Origin: Chloroflexota bacterium
Lineage (GTDB): Bacteria; Chloroflexota; Anaerolineae; UBA4142; SHND01
Assembly: GCA_029778615.1 (NCBI GenBank)
Contig: JAKOPZ010000104.1
Span: 1 to 49,886 of the forward strand
DNA: 49,886 nt
Reading direction: 5' to 3'
Part shown: positions 26,911-34,745 of the stretch, piece after piece
Numbering within the stretch: position 1 is the stretch's first letter
How the letters are laid out: each line of letters opens with the position of its first letter
Translations under genes and position numbers: made by a program
Notes under the pieces: generated by a model
Database searches by the model: none
Told to the model about the DNA's origin: nothing
What the model saw: the letters and a program-made list of their open reading frames with translations, nothing else

Positions 26911-28121
26911 AGCGATTGAAAATTCTTTTTCTTTCCAGTTGGTTTCCCTATCCACCCGACAATGGCTCACGGCTGCGCGCGTTTTATCTTTTGCAAGGTT
27001 TGGCGCAAAAGCATGAGGTGACGCTCATCACATTCACCGACCCCGAGCAGTCACCCCAAGACGCCGCGCCTTTGAACGCACTGGTGCCGCGCGTCATTAC
27101 GTTTCCGCGTCGCATGTACCAACCCCGTCGCGCGCAGGCGCTCGCCGGTTTTTTTTCCGCGCAACCGCGTTCGTTAGCGGACACATTCGACCCACACGTC
27201 GAGCAAAGCCTTCGCGAAACAGCGCGCGAGGGCTTTGACCTGATTTTTGCTTTTCAGTTGAGCATGGCAGTTTATGCGCGCAGTCAGCCGAACCCCGCCA
27301 AGATTTTTGATGAAGTCGAGTTGGGCTTGTACGCGGACCTGTACCGGAACGCGCGCGGAATCGCGCGGCTGCGTCACGGGCTGACCTGGTACAAATACAC
27401 GCGCTATATCCGCAACCTGACGCGGGCGTTTCCTCAAGTGACCGTCGTCTCGGCATTGGAGCGCGAGATGCTCGCGCGCGCGGGCGTTCCCTTGAACCGA
27501 ATTCAAGTGGTGCCGAATGGGGTGGACTGCGAAAACGAAAAATTCGCGGACGCGCCGCGTGAACCGTTCACGTTGATTTATAACGGCGCGCTCACATTTG
27601 ATGCAAATTATGACGCAATGCGTTATTTCGTGAGCGAGATTTTGCCGCGCCTACGCGTGCTGGAACCGCGCGTCCATATCAAGATTACGGGGCGTGCCCC
27701 GCAATTTGCCATAAACGAATTATCGCAAGATAATGTCGTGTCGTTTACGGGCTATGTCGCGGACGCGCGCGCGGCGGTGGCGGGCGCGGCAGTTTGCGTG
27801 GTGCCGCTGCGTAAGGGGGGGGGGACGCGTCTGAAAATTTTGGAGGCAATGGCAGTTGGTACGCCGGTTGTCGCAACGAGCAAGGGCGCGGCAGGACTCG
27901 CCTTGCAAGACCAAGAACATCTGTTGATTGCCGACACGCCCGAAGAGTTTGCCCGCGCGACCCTCCGCCTTTTGCATGACCCCGCGCTGCGTTCCAAACT
28001 GGCACGCGCCGCGCGCGAACGAGTCTGTCAAGAATATGATTGGCGCGTGATTCAGAAAAAAATGGAACGCCTGGTCGAGCAAGTCGCGCTACAAAAAGGA
28101 ACAGCGAAACAATTGGATTAG
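26907..28121 (+). CDS. Glycosyltransferase family 4 protein with ten-G tract
   Basis: A 404-residue GT-B enzyme starting KRLKILFLSSWFPYPPDNGSRLR, resembling the GT4 group found in PEP-CTERM/exopolysaccharide clusters. The donor domain has TLIYNGALTFDANYDAM and VPLRKGGGTRLKILEAMAVGTPVV. The Gly-Gly-Gly in this motif is encoded by a run of ten G at 27815-27824. A paralog at 34746 has the same motif and the same tract length. Start GTG at 26907 overlaps the previous stop (GTGA). Slippage in the tract would truncate the last third of the protein. Confidence 0.86.
   Translation: MKRLKILFLSSWFPYPPDNGSRLRAFYLLQGLAQKHEVTLITFTDPEQSPQDAAPLNALVPRVITFPRRMYQPRRAQALAGFFSAQPRSLADTFDPHVEQSLRETAREGFDLIFAFQLSMAVYARSQPNPAKIFDEVELGLYADLYRNARGIARLRHGLTWYKYTRYIRNLTRAFPQVTVVSALEREMLARAGVPLNRIQVVPNGVDCENEKFADAPREPFTLIYNGALTFDANYDAMRYFVSEILPRLRVLEPRVHIKITGRAPQFAINELSQDNVVSFTGYVADARAAVAGAAVCVVPLRKGGGTRLKILEAMAVGTPVVATSKGAAGLALQDQEHLLIADTPEEFARATLRLLHDPALRSKLARAARERVCQEYDWRVIQKKMERLVEQVALQKGTAKQLD
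27815..27824 (+). repeat. Homopolymer of ten G in a GT4 gene
   Basis: Ten consecutive G encode the end of Lys and three Gly codons within the donor-site motif VPLRKGGGTR. Together with the tract at 35666-35675, this is the longest G run I noticed in the window; the frame is open across it. Confidence 0.95.
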
Positions 28122-28147
28122 AATTGTCTCGCCGTTTTCAAAGAATC

Positions 28148-28292
28148 AGGACTTTTGCTCAGATGTCATTTCGAGCCGTTCCCTCAATGCTTCGGGACAT
28201 GCTTTGCGAGAAATCTCAGTGGTACAGTCCGAGATTTCTCACAGAGTTTACCCCGAAGGATTGAGGGGTTCGAAATGACAAGCGCAAGTCCT
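28148..28292. repeat. MITE-like long inverted repeat (hairpin element)
   Basis: The left arm starts AGGACTT and then TGTCATTTCGAGCC. The right arm ends TTCGAAATGACA and then AAGTCCT. The arms pair over about 50 bases with some mismatches, through CTCAATGCTTCGGG versus CCGAAGGATTGAGG and GAGAAATCTC versus GAGATTTCTC. The words TGTCATTTCGA and GAGAAATCTC are familiar from a hairpin repeat scattered in intergenic regions of many Chloroflexota and Bacteroidota genomes. It fills the 182-base gap between the GT4 and polymerase genes and may also act as a terminator or transcript stabiliser. It has no coding content. Confidence 0.75.
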
Positions 28293-28303
28293 AAGAATGA
28301 ATT

Positions 28304-29761
28304 ATGTTGGAACAAGGTTTGCAACGCATCGGGATTGATACGGGACCGCTGCATCGCGTACAGTGGACGCGGTGGTTGCTCATTCTTGCCGCCATTGGTT
28401 TCGCCGCGTTTATCGGGACGAATGCACCGCGCACGTTTATTGCCGGTCGCGGCGGGTTCGAAATTTTCCTGCTCGTAGTCCTTTTGTTGATTGCGGTTGT
28501 GCTGGTTTTCTATCGGCTCGAATTGGGCGTCATTGCCATTGTTCTCAGTTCGTTCTTTTTGCGCTTTTCGTTTTCTACCGGTTCCGCCAGCGCCATCCCG
28601 GTGAGTCTTGTGGTCTCGAGTCTTGTCGTCGGGGTATGGGTACTCTCGATGTTGGTGCGGCGGCGCGTCCAGCTCGAGCCGGGGCTCTATGTTGCCCCGA
28701 CCCTAATTTTTATTGCCATCAGTTTGTTTTCGGTCCCGTACAGCTGGTTGATTCTGCGTCCCGATATTTTTGGCAATGGCGGCTCGGGGCGTTCGGGCTT
28801 GGGGTTTACGTTTGTGCAGCTTGGCGGCGTCGCGTTGATGATACTATTGCCTGCCGTGATGCTAATGACCGCGAACGTTCTGAAAGGCGAACGATGGTTC
28901 AAAGCGCTTTTTTGGATTGTCGTAATCGTGGCGATTCCCGAACTGCTCTCGCGCTTGGGTTTCTTTTCACTTTATATTGCAGGCGTTGCGCTCCGCACGG
29001 GCGCGTCGTACGCACTGTGGGTGGTCGCCCTCTGCGTTGGGCAAGCGCTCTTTAACAATTCCTTTCCGAAATTGTTTCGCGCGTTTCTGTTGCTGATTGC
29101 CGGGCTGTGGTTATATTATGGCGCGGAAGTTGGCGCAACGTGGTTTTCCGGTTGGATGCCCGCCGCCGTGGCGATGATGTTTTTGGTTTTTATCCGTTCG
29201 CGTCCGGTGTTTCTTGTTCTGCTTGTCGTCGCATTCGTCTTGTTCAGTTTTCGTGCCGACCATTACATTGATTTTATTTGGAATGATGCGGTGACGTACG
29301 ATTCGAACCGCTTTGAGATTTGGCAGATTATCATTTTCGACCTTACGCTCACCAAGACCAATATCTTTTTTGGCGCGGGACCTGCCGGCTATTTACCATT
29401 TTACGAAACGTATTATCCGGGCAACGCTTGGGTCTCGCACAATAATTATGTGGACATCTTTGCCGAAGTCGGGCTGGTCGGTTTCAGCGTGTTCATCTGG
29501 CTCTTGGTAACGACTTTTTTGAGCGGTTGGCATCAGCGCAACGACATGCCGACACCGTTCCTCAAAGCATTCAATCTGAGCATTGTCGGCGGTTTTCTCG
29601 GCACTTGCTTTGCAATGGGTTTGGGTGATTGGCATATACCGTTTGTGTACAACATCGGAATCCCCGGTTTTGATTTTGCGGTCTATGGTTGGCTTTTGAT
29701 TGGCGCAATGCTTGCCCTGCGTCAATTTCGACCTGCGATGCAACAACATGTCAAAGGATAA
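28304..29761 (+). CDS. O-antigen ligase/polymerase (Wzy-like) membrane protein
   Basis: A 485-residue protein with about eleven membrane segments, the first at residues 25-40. A large periplasm-facing loop at about residues 330-395 has TKTNIFFGAGPAGYLPFYE and then WVSHNNYVDIFAEVGLVG. This GxGxxxY...SHNxYxxxxxxxGxxG pattern is the signature of the O-antigen ligase/Wzy polymerase family. It would polymerise lipid-linked repeat units on the outer face of the membrane. It is the only polymerase candidate in the window and lies just downstream of the hairpin repeat. The ATG at 28304 is the first start before the first hydrophobic segment. Confidence 0.82.
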   Translation: MLEQGLQRIGIDTGPLHRVQWTRWLLILAAIGFAAFIGTNAPRTFIAGRGGFEIFLLVVLLLIAVVLVFYRLELGVIAIVLSSFFLRFSFSTGSASAIPVSLVVSSLVVGVWVLSMLVRRRVQLEPGLYVAPTLIFIAISLFSVPYSWLILRPDIFGNGGSGRSGLGFTFVQLGGVALMILLPAVMLMTANVLKGERWFKALFWIVVIVAIPELLSRLGFFSLYIAGVALRTGASYALWVVALCVGQALFNNSFPKLFRAFLLLIAGLWLYYGAEVGATWFSGWMPAAVAMMFLVFIRSRPVFLVLLVVAFVLFSFRADHYIDFIWNDAVTYDSNRFEIWQIIIFDLTLTKTNIFFGAGPAGYLPFYETYYPGNAWVSHNNYVDIFAEVGLVGFSVFIWLLVTTFLSGWHQRNDMPTPFLKAFNLSIVGGFLGTCFAMGLGDWHIPFVYNIGIPGFDFAVYGWLLIGAMLALRQFRPAMQQHVKG

Positions 29762-30686
29762 TTCCGAACCGCTTGTTTCCATCCTTGTCGTCAATTGGAA
29801 CACGCGTCCGCTTTTAGAGGCGTGTCTGGATTCCGTACACGCGAGCGTTGAGGCAACGCCGCACGAAATCATTGTCGTTGATAACGGCTCGACCGATGGT
29901 TCGGCGGCGTGGCTCCGCGCGACGCATCCGCATATCCTCCTCATCGCCAATAGCGAAAACGTGGGCTTTGCGCGCGCCAACAACCAAGCGCTCCAACAGT
30001 GTCGTGGGAAATTCGCGCTGCTGCTCAACAGCGACGCGCAACTGTGCCCCGAAGCACTGCCCCGTTTGTTGAATGTGATGCGCGAGGATTCCAACGCGGC
30101 GGCCGCCGCGCCGATGCTGCTGAATCCTGACGGCTCGTTTCAGGCAGGACCCAATGATGATGTAACGTTGTGGAGCGAAGCGTTATTGATGCTCGGACTC
30201 GCGCGCTGGGTGCGCGGCGGGTATTATCCCGGTTACGGTGCGGACGCGAAACGCGGGACGTACGCGTGGGTTGGCGGGACGTGCATGCTCTTGCGCCGCG
30301 CGGCGTGGGAACAAGTGGGTTTGCTCGACCCCGATTATTTCATGTACACCGAAGAGACGGACTGGTGTTGGCGTGCGCGCCAAGCCGAGTGGAAAATTCG
30401 GTACGAACCGGCGGCACAAGTTGTTCATCTTGGCGGCGGCAGCAGTCGTCATGCTTCCGCACAAATGCGCGCCGCGCTGTACAAAAGCAAACTGATTTTT
30501 TTTCAAAAGCACCGCGCGGGCTGGCAAACATTTATGCTCCGCAATTTGTTAGTCCTGACCGCTTCCGCCAAAGCATTCGGGTACGGTCTCGCCGCGAGAT
30601 TGAATCATGTGCGCGCGCAAAATTGGGCTGAACGCGCGCAAAGTTTCCGCCTCGTCATCGAAGCGGTAAAAACCGTTGCGGCATGA
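29748..30686 (+). CDS. Glycosyltransferase family 2 protein (WbbL-like)
   Basis: A 312-residue GT-A enzyme. It carries VSILVVNWNTRPLLEACLDSV, IIVVDNGSTDGSAAWL, NVGFARANNQAL, LLLNSDAQL, WVGGTCMLLRRAAWEQVGLLD and YTEETDWCWRARQAEW. All match WbbL-type (rhamnosyl-like) transferases. The ATG at 29748 overlaps the polymerase gene by 14 bases; an earlier in-frame start would reach far into that gene. The C-terminal part has a His-rich HLGGGSSRHA, seen in relatives. Very similar in design to the next gene. Confidence 0.87.
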   Translation: MSKDNSEPLVSILVVNWNTRPLLEACLDSVHASVEATPHEIIVVDNGSTDGSAAWLRATHPHILLIANSENVGFARANNQALQQCRGKFALLLNSDAQLCPEALPRLLNVMREDSNAAAAAPMLLNPDGSFQAGPNDDVTLWSEALLMLGLARWVRGGYYPGYGADAKRGTYAWVGGTCMLLRRAAWEQVGLLDPDYFMYTEETDWCWRARQAEWKIRYEPAAQVVHLGGGSSRHASAQMRAALYKSKLIFFQKHRAGWQTFMLRNLLVLTASAKAFGYGLAARLNHVRAQNWAERAQSFRLVIEAVKTVAA

Positions 30687-31627
30687 ACGACGCACCCGAT
30701 GTTTCCACGCTTATTGTCAATTGGAACGCGCGTGATTTTTTGCGCCGCTGTCTCGAATCGCTGCAAGCGCAAGCCGTGACGCAAGAAATTTTCGTGGTGG
30801 ACAATGCGTCGCGCGATGGCAGTGTCGAAATGGTGCGGACAGAATTTCCCGACGTGCGTTTGCTAGCAAGTGAAAAAAATTTGGGGTTTGCGGCAGGCAA
30901 CAATCTGGCGGCACAGCACGCGCGCGGGCGTTATCTTTTTTTGCTCAATCCCGACACGATTGTTCCTCCCGAAACCTTGCCCGCACTCGTCGCCTTTGCG
31001 GACGCGCATCCGAAAATTGGCGCGCTCGGTCCGCAATTGCAGAATGCGGATGGTTCGGTGCAGCGTTCTTGCTGGCGCGGTTTTCCGGGCTTGCGGATGG
31101 CGCTCGCGGACGCGTTGTATTTGTGGAAAATTCCTTGGCTCCCGTTTGCACAGGCGTCCGAGTATCGTTCCGAAGAACTACGCGCCGCGCGCCGCGTGGA
31201 CCATCTGCTCGGCGCGTGCATGTTGATTCGACATGCGGCATGGGAACAAGTGGGCGCGCTGGACGAAAATTATTTTTTGTTTTTGGAAGAAACGGATTGG
31301 TGTTGGCGCGCGCAGCGCAAGGAATGGCAGCTGTTTTATTTCCCCGACGCGCACATTGTCCATTTTGGACAGCAGAGTATGCGACAGGCGCCGCGCAAAA
31401 ACATCCCACAATTTTATGCGAGTTATTTGCGTTTCTATCGCGCCACGCACAATCAAAACTCTATCGGCGCGTGGACGCTCAAGGGCATCATTGCTTTGGC
31501 ATGTTTGATTCGTATGGGCATGTGGCGTGAACGCGCGGCGCGGGCGCGTGATGCGGCGGCGCGCGAATTGGCGCGGGCGATGACGTTGGGATACCGTCAA
31601 ACCTTGAGTGAGTTGGGAACGTTGTAA
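30683..31627 (+). CDS. Glycosyltransferase family 2 protein (WbbL-like)
   Basis: A 314-residue GT-A enzyme in tandem with a paralog. It has VSTLIVNWNARDFLRRCLESL, FVVDNASRDGSVEMV, NLGFAAGNNLAA, FLLNPDTIV, LLGACMLIRHAAWEQVGALDE and FLEETDWCWRAQRKEW. The NPD metal site replaces the more common NSD. The start ATG overlaps the previous stop by 4 bases (ATGA). The C-terminal hydrophobic stretch near residue 270 may touch the membrane. Confidence 0.87.
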   Translation: MNDAPDVSTLIVNWNARDFLRRCLESLQAQAVTQEIFVVDNASRDGSVEMVRTEFPDVRLLASEKNLGFAAGNNLAAQHARGRYLFLLNPDTIVPPETLPALVAFADAHPKIGALGPQLQNADGSVQRSCWRGFPGLRMALADALYLWKIPWLPFAQASEYRSEELRAARRVDHLLGACMLIRHAAWEQVGALDENYFLFLEETDWCWRAQRKEWQLFYFPDAHIVHFGQQSMRQAPRKNIPQFYASYLRFYRATHNQNSIGAWTLKGIIALACLIRMGMWRERAARARDAAARELARAMTLGYRQTLSELGTL

Positions 31628-31636
31628 CGATTTGTG

Positions 31637-33148
31637 ATGTACAAGAATCTTGTACCGGCAAGTGACCGTCGCGCCGAGTGGTTCATTTTTTTGTTGCTCC
31701 TCGTGTGCTATACGTACTTTTTGCCGCGTTGGGCGGATTGGAATGTCAACTCGCGCATGGACTTGGTTCTCGCCGTAGTGGACCAACACACGTTGGCGAT
31801 TGACAGTTATTTCGAGAACACGGGCGATTACGCAAAATTTCAAGGGCACTATTACAGCGACAAAGCCCCGGGCACATCCTTTTTAGGAATACCCGTGTAT
31901 TGGGTTTTCAAAACGCTTGGCGGGCGCGCAATCGTCGAAAGCATCGGGACGCGCTTTGCCAATTCCGCGTTCGTCTCGACACTGAATGCGAACGGGCGCG
32001 GGCTGGTGATGGACAGTTTGTATTATTTCGCCGCGCTCACGTTTGTTACATTTTTTATCAGCGCGGTGCCCGCCGCGCTGCTCGGCGTTGTCCTGTATCG
32101 TTTCGCGCTCCATTGGGCAAATACATCGTCCATTGCCATGCTCGTTGCTTTGGCGTATGGCTTGGCAACTCCTGCTTTCGCGTACGCAAACAATTTGTAT
32201 GGTCATCAATTAAGCGCCTTTTTTTTGTTCACCGCGTTCTATCTCACGTATCGCGGCACGGGCAGTCCCCGCGCGGTATGGTATGCGCTTGCCGTCGGCT
32301 TGCTGCTCGGCGCCGCACTCGTGACAGAGTATCCGAATGCGCTCATCGTCGCTGCCGTTGGTCTGTATGCGATATATAAATGGCGCGACGCAAAACTCAT
32401 CGCGTTGACATGCGCGGCGGGTTTGCCGCCGGTGCTATTGATGATGGCGTACAACTATGCAATCTTTGCAACGCCGCTTCCGGTGGGTTATTTGTATTCC
32501 GCGTTGTATACAGATTTGCATCACACCGGTTTAATTAGTCTCACCTATCCCAAGTTGGACACGCTGTATCAATTGACGTTCGGACCCGAGCGCGGGTTGT
32601 TTTTGATTGCGCCGTATCTTGTGTTCGCTTGCATCGGCTTGTACTGGTTTGCGCGCGAACGCGCGTGGCGCGCCGAATTTTTTGTCACGTTGTGGGCAAG
32701 CATCGCGTTTTGGTTGTTCAACGGTTCCTCCGCGATGTGGCAAGGCGGCTTTGCGGTCGGTCCGCGCTATCTGCTGCCCATGTTACCTTTTCTCGCGCTG
32801 CCGTTTGTTTTTGTACTGAATCGTGCGCGCACCGTATGGGCACGCGTTGGTATCGCACTGGTGCTATGGCTGTCTGCGCTCTGCGTGTGGACGCTCACGC
32901 TTGGCGGACAAATGTTTCCGCAGTATCAAGCGTTTCCTTTATTTGCCTATTCACTTCCGCTGTTGGCGCGCGGCGTGATTTTGCGAAACGTGGGCATGCT
33001 GTTCAATCTGGCAGGACTCGCGAGCTTGCTGCCATTGGTCGTACTGGTTGCGTTGTTGTGCGGGCTATATTGGCGTACGCGTCCGCCGCATCCCTCGACG
33101 CGCATCGCCGCGCGAAATTCTCAACCCGCGCTGCGTGAATCCCATTGA
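31637..33148 (+). CDS. GT-C-type membrane glycosyltransferase (putative)
   Basis: A 503-residue polytopic protein with about eleven membrane spans. The first extracytoplasmic loop has WNVNSRMDLVLAVVDQ, IDSYFENTGDYAKFQGHYYSDKAPGTSFLG. Acidic residues here are in the place where GT-C enzymes (PMT/GT39-like) bind polyprenyl-phosphate sugar and acceptor. It resembles the group often annotated as phospholipid carrier-dependent glycosyltransferase. It could decorate the polymer or proteins on the outer face. The ATG at 31637 is chosen; a GTG sits directly before it. It closes a tight run of genes, and the next gene has its own good ribosome site. Confidence 0.7.
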   Translation: MYKNLVPASDRRAEWFIFLLLLVCYTYFLPRWADWNVNSRMDLVLAVVDQHTLAIDSYFENTGDYAKFQGHYYSDKAPGTSFLGIPVYWVFKTLGGRAIVESIGTRFANSAFVSTLNANGRGLVMDSLYYFAALTFVTFFISAVPAALLGVVLYRFALHWANTSSIAMLVALAYGLATPAFAYANNLYGHQLSAFFLFTAFYLTYRGTGSPRAVWYALAVGLLLGAALVTEYPNALIVAAVGLYAIYKWRDAKLIALTCAAGLPPVLLMMAYNYAIFATPLPVGYLYSALYTDLHHTGLISLTYPKLDTLYQLTFGPERGLFLIAPYLVFACIGLYWFARERAWRAEFFVTLWASIAFWLFNGSSAMWQGGFAVGPRYLLPMLPFLALPFVFVLNRARTVWARVGIALVLWLSALCVWTLTLGGQMFPQYQAFPLFAYSLPLLARGVILRNVGMLFNLAGLASLLPLVVLVALLCGLYWRTRPPHPSTRIAARNSQPALRESH

Positions 33149-33169
33149 ATTATTTTTGCAGGAGTTGCA

Positions 33170-34642
33170 ATGAACGTTCGTCCTTTTTGGCGTCACATCC
33201 CGGTGGCGTTTGGCATAGTCTTGCTCTTGGTCCTCCTCGCGCGCGGAACAAGTGTTCAAGCGCAAGCCGGCGCGTTGCAGTGGAGCCGTCCCATCCCCGT
33301 TTCGGGCGCTCTGGGCGGCTCCCGTTTTCCTTCCCTTGTCGCGCAGGATGATGGGACTGTGTTTTTGTTCTGGAGTTATAGTGAAGACGGCGACACAACT
33401 ATTTTTGTCAGCAAGTACGAGAACGCAATCTGGCTGCGTCCGGTGGACGTGCTGATTGGAGGTCCGCGCACGCTCGCGTATTTGGATGGGCGCAACCTCA
33501 TTCATATTTTGTTGAATCAAGGCAAGTCTTTGGGGCTCGCCGTTGCCGACACAGCGGATGCCACAAACGTACACGGCTGGAGCGGCGAGAGTACAATTTC
33601 ACGCGAAGGAGGCGGCTTGTTTGGAGATATCCTCCCCTACGCGGATGGAAAAATGGATGTAGTATGGGAACAAGCAGGTGCCAACTGCAAAGATTGCTAC
33701 AGCATCGCGTATCAAAAGCTCGGCGTTCCGGGCGACCCATCATTGACGTATCGCGTTCTTTCCGATATAGAAACGACGCCGCAACATCGTCTGCAAATTT
33801 TGCGCGGGACAGACAATGTCCTGTATGTCATGTGGGATACCGAGTCAAAACGCGACACCCATGCAGGCATCGCGTTGAGCGTTTCGGCAGACGAGGGCAA
33901 CCAGTGGCTCGACGACCCGCGTGTTATCACGTTTGCAGACCAGGATGTCCGCGAACCATTGATGTTTCTCGATAAAGCAAATCAGTTGGTTTTGGTTTTC
34001 AATTACGGCAACAAAGACGAAGTTTATTACAGTGTTTCGGCAGACCAAGGCGTCACGTGGACTGAACCGCAAGCCATCCCCGGACTCTTTTCCAATTTAC
34101 AAGCCGCTTCGACTGATAACTTTGCAGCGGCGATGGATACCAATGGCATTACGCATTTGATTTCGAGCGGACGCAAATCCAAACCGCAAATTGTGCCGGC
34201 GTTGTACCATGTGGCATGGGATGGCACAGCATGGACTGCACCGCAAGAAATTTACGCGAGCGAACTGCTTCCGGAAAATCCGACACTGGTTATTGGCAAT
34301 GGCAATCAGCTGCATGTTTCTTTTGCCACACGCAATCGCGGCGACGGCGAAGCAACCACTTCGCAAATCTGGTATACCACCGCGCAGACCGACGCGCCAG
34401 CGGCGACGCGGGTGCCGCTGCCCACTTTTACGCCAGAGCCGACGCGCACACCGACTGCAGAACCGACGCAAACTCCAACACCGCTCCCGTCTCCAACACC
34501 CTTGACGGCAGACAATGCCGATTCGGCATCGGATGTCTCTGCCATCAACACTCAACTGCCGGTCCTGATTGGCGTGGTGCCGGTGCTGGCGATTTTGGTC
34601 ATCGTAATCGTTTGGTTTACGGCATTTCGCGGCAGACGCTGA
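33170..34642 (+). CDS. Surface-anchored Asp-box (sialidase-fold) protein
   Basis: A 490-residue exported protein. The N terminus has a basic start, a hydrophobic core and an Ala-x-Ala-like end (QAQA, about residues 30-33), typical of a signal peptide. Residues 40-400 form a likely beta propeller with two Asp-box-like motifs, SADEGNQWLD and SADQGVTW. A Thr/Pro-rich spacer (about 415-445) is followed by a C-terminal membrane segment and FRGRR stop-transfer tail. Asp boxes occur in sialidases and other glycan-binding or hydrolysing propellers. I see no full set of sialidase Arg residues, so binding rather than hydrolysis is possible. A strong AGGAG ribosome site (33160-33164) precedes the ATG. 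Confidence 0.72.
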   Translation: MNVRPFWRHIPVAFGIVLLLVLLARGTSVQAQAGALQWSRPIPVSGALGGSRFPSLVAQDDGTVFLFWSYSEDGDTTIFVSKYENAIWLRPVDVLIGGPRTLAYLDGRNLIHILLNQGKSLGLAVADTADATNVHGWSGESTISREGGGLFGDILPYADGKMDVVWEQAGANCKDCYSIAYQKLGVPGDPSLTYRVLSDIETTPQHRLQILRGTDNVLYVMWDTESKRDTHAGIALSVSADEGNQWLDDPRVITFADQDVREPLMFLDKANQLVLVFNYGNKDEVYYSVSADQGVTWTEPQAIPGLFSNLQAASTDNFAAAMDTNGITHLISSGRKSKPQIVPALYHVAWDGTAWTAPQEIYASELLPENPTLVIGNGNQLHVSFATRNRGDGEATTSQIWYTTAQTDAPAATRVPLPTFTPEPTRTPTAEPTQTPTPLPSPTPLTADNADSASDVSAINTQLPVLIGVVPVLAILVIVIVWFTAFRGRR

Positions 34643-34741
34643 GAAACGCCAACAAAATGAATTTACCGGATTCACCGTATGCAATTAATCAATTGAAGTC
34701 GTCAGCCGCCGTTTTTGCACAGCCCTTTTGTTGGTGTTTCT
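34642..34741. repeat. Inverted repeat spanning an intergenic gap
   Basis: Arms at 34642-34657 (AGAAACGCCAACAAAA) and 34726-34741 (TTTTGTTGGTGTTTCT) pair over 16 bases with one G-T wobble. They fill the whole gap: the left arm begins in the stop codon of the Asp-box gene, and the right arm ends four bases before the next ATG. A smaller CAATT/AATTG hairpin lies inside. It may be a MITE remnant or a terminator-like structure. Confidence 0.7.
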
Positions 34742-34745
34742 AAAC

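Noticed and set aside
25807-26970. Minus-strand open frame of nearly 390 codons
   Set aside because: It lies opposite two well-supported GT genes, is Arg/His/Ala-rich with no family motif, and arises from the GCGC-rich codons on the + strand.
28155-28478. Small open frame across the hairpin repeat
   Set aside because: It runs through a non-coding inverted repeat and into the polymerase gene in another frame.
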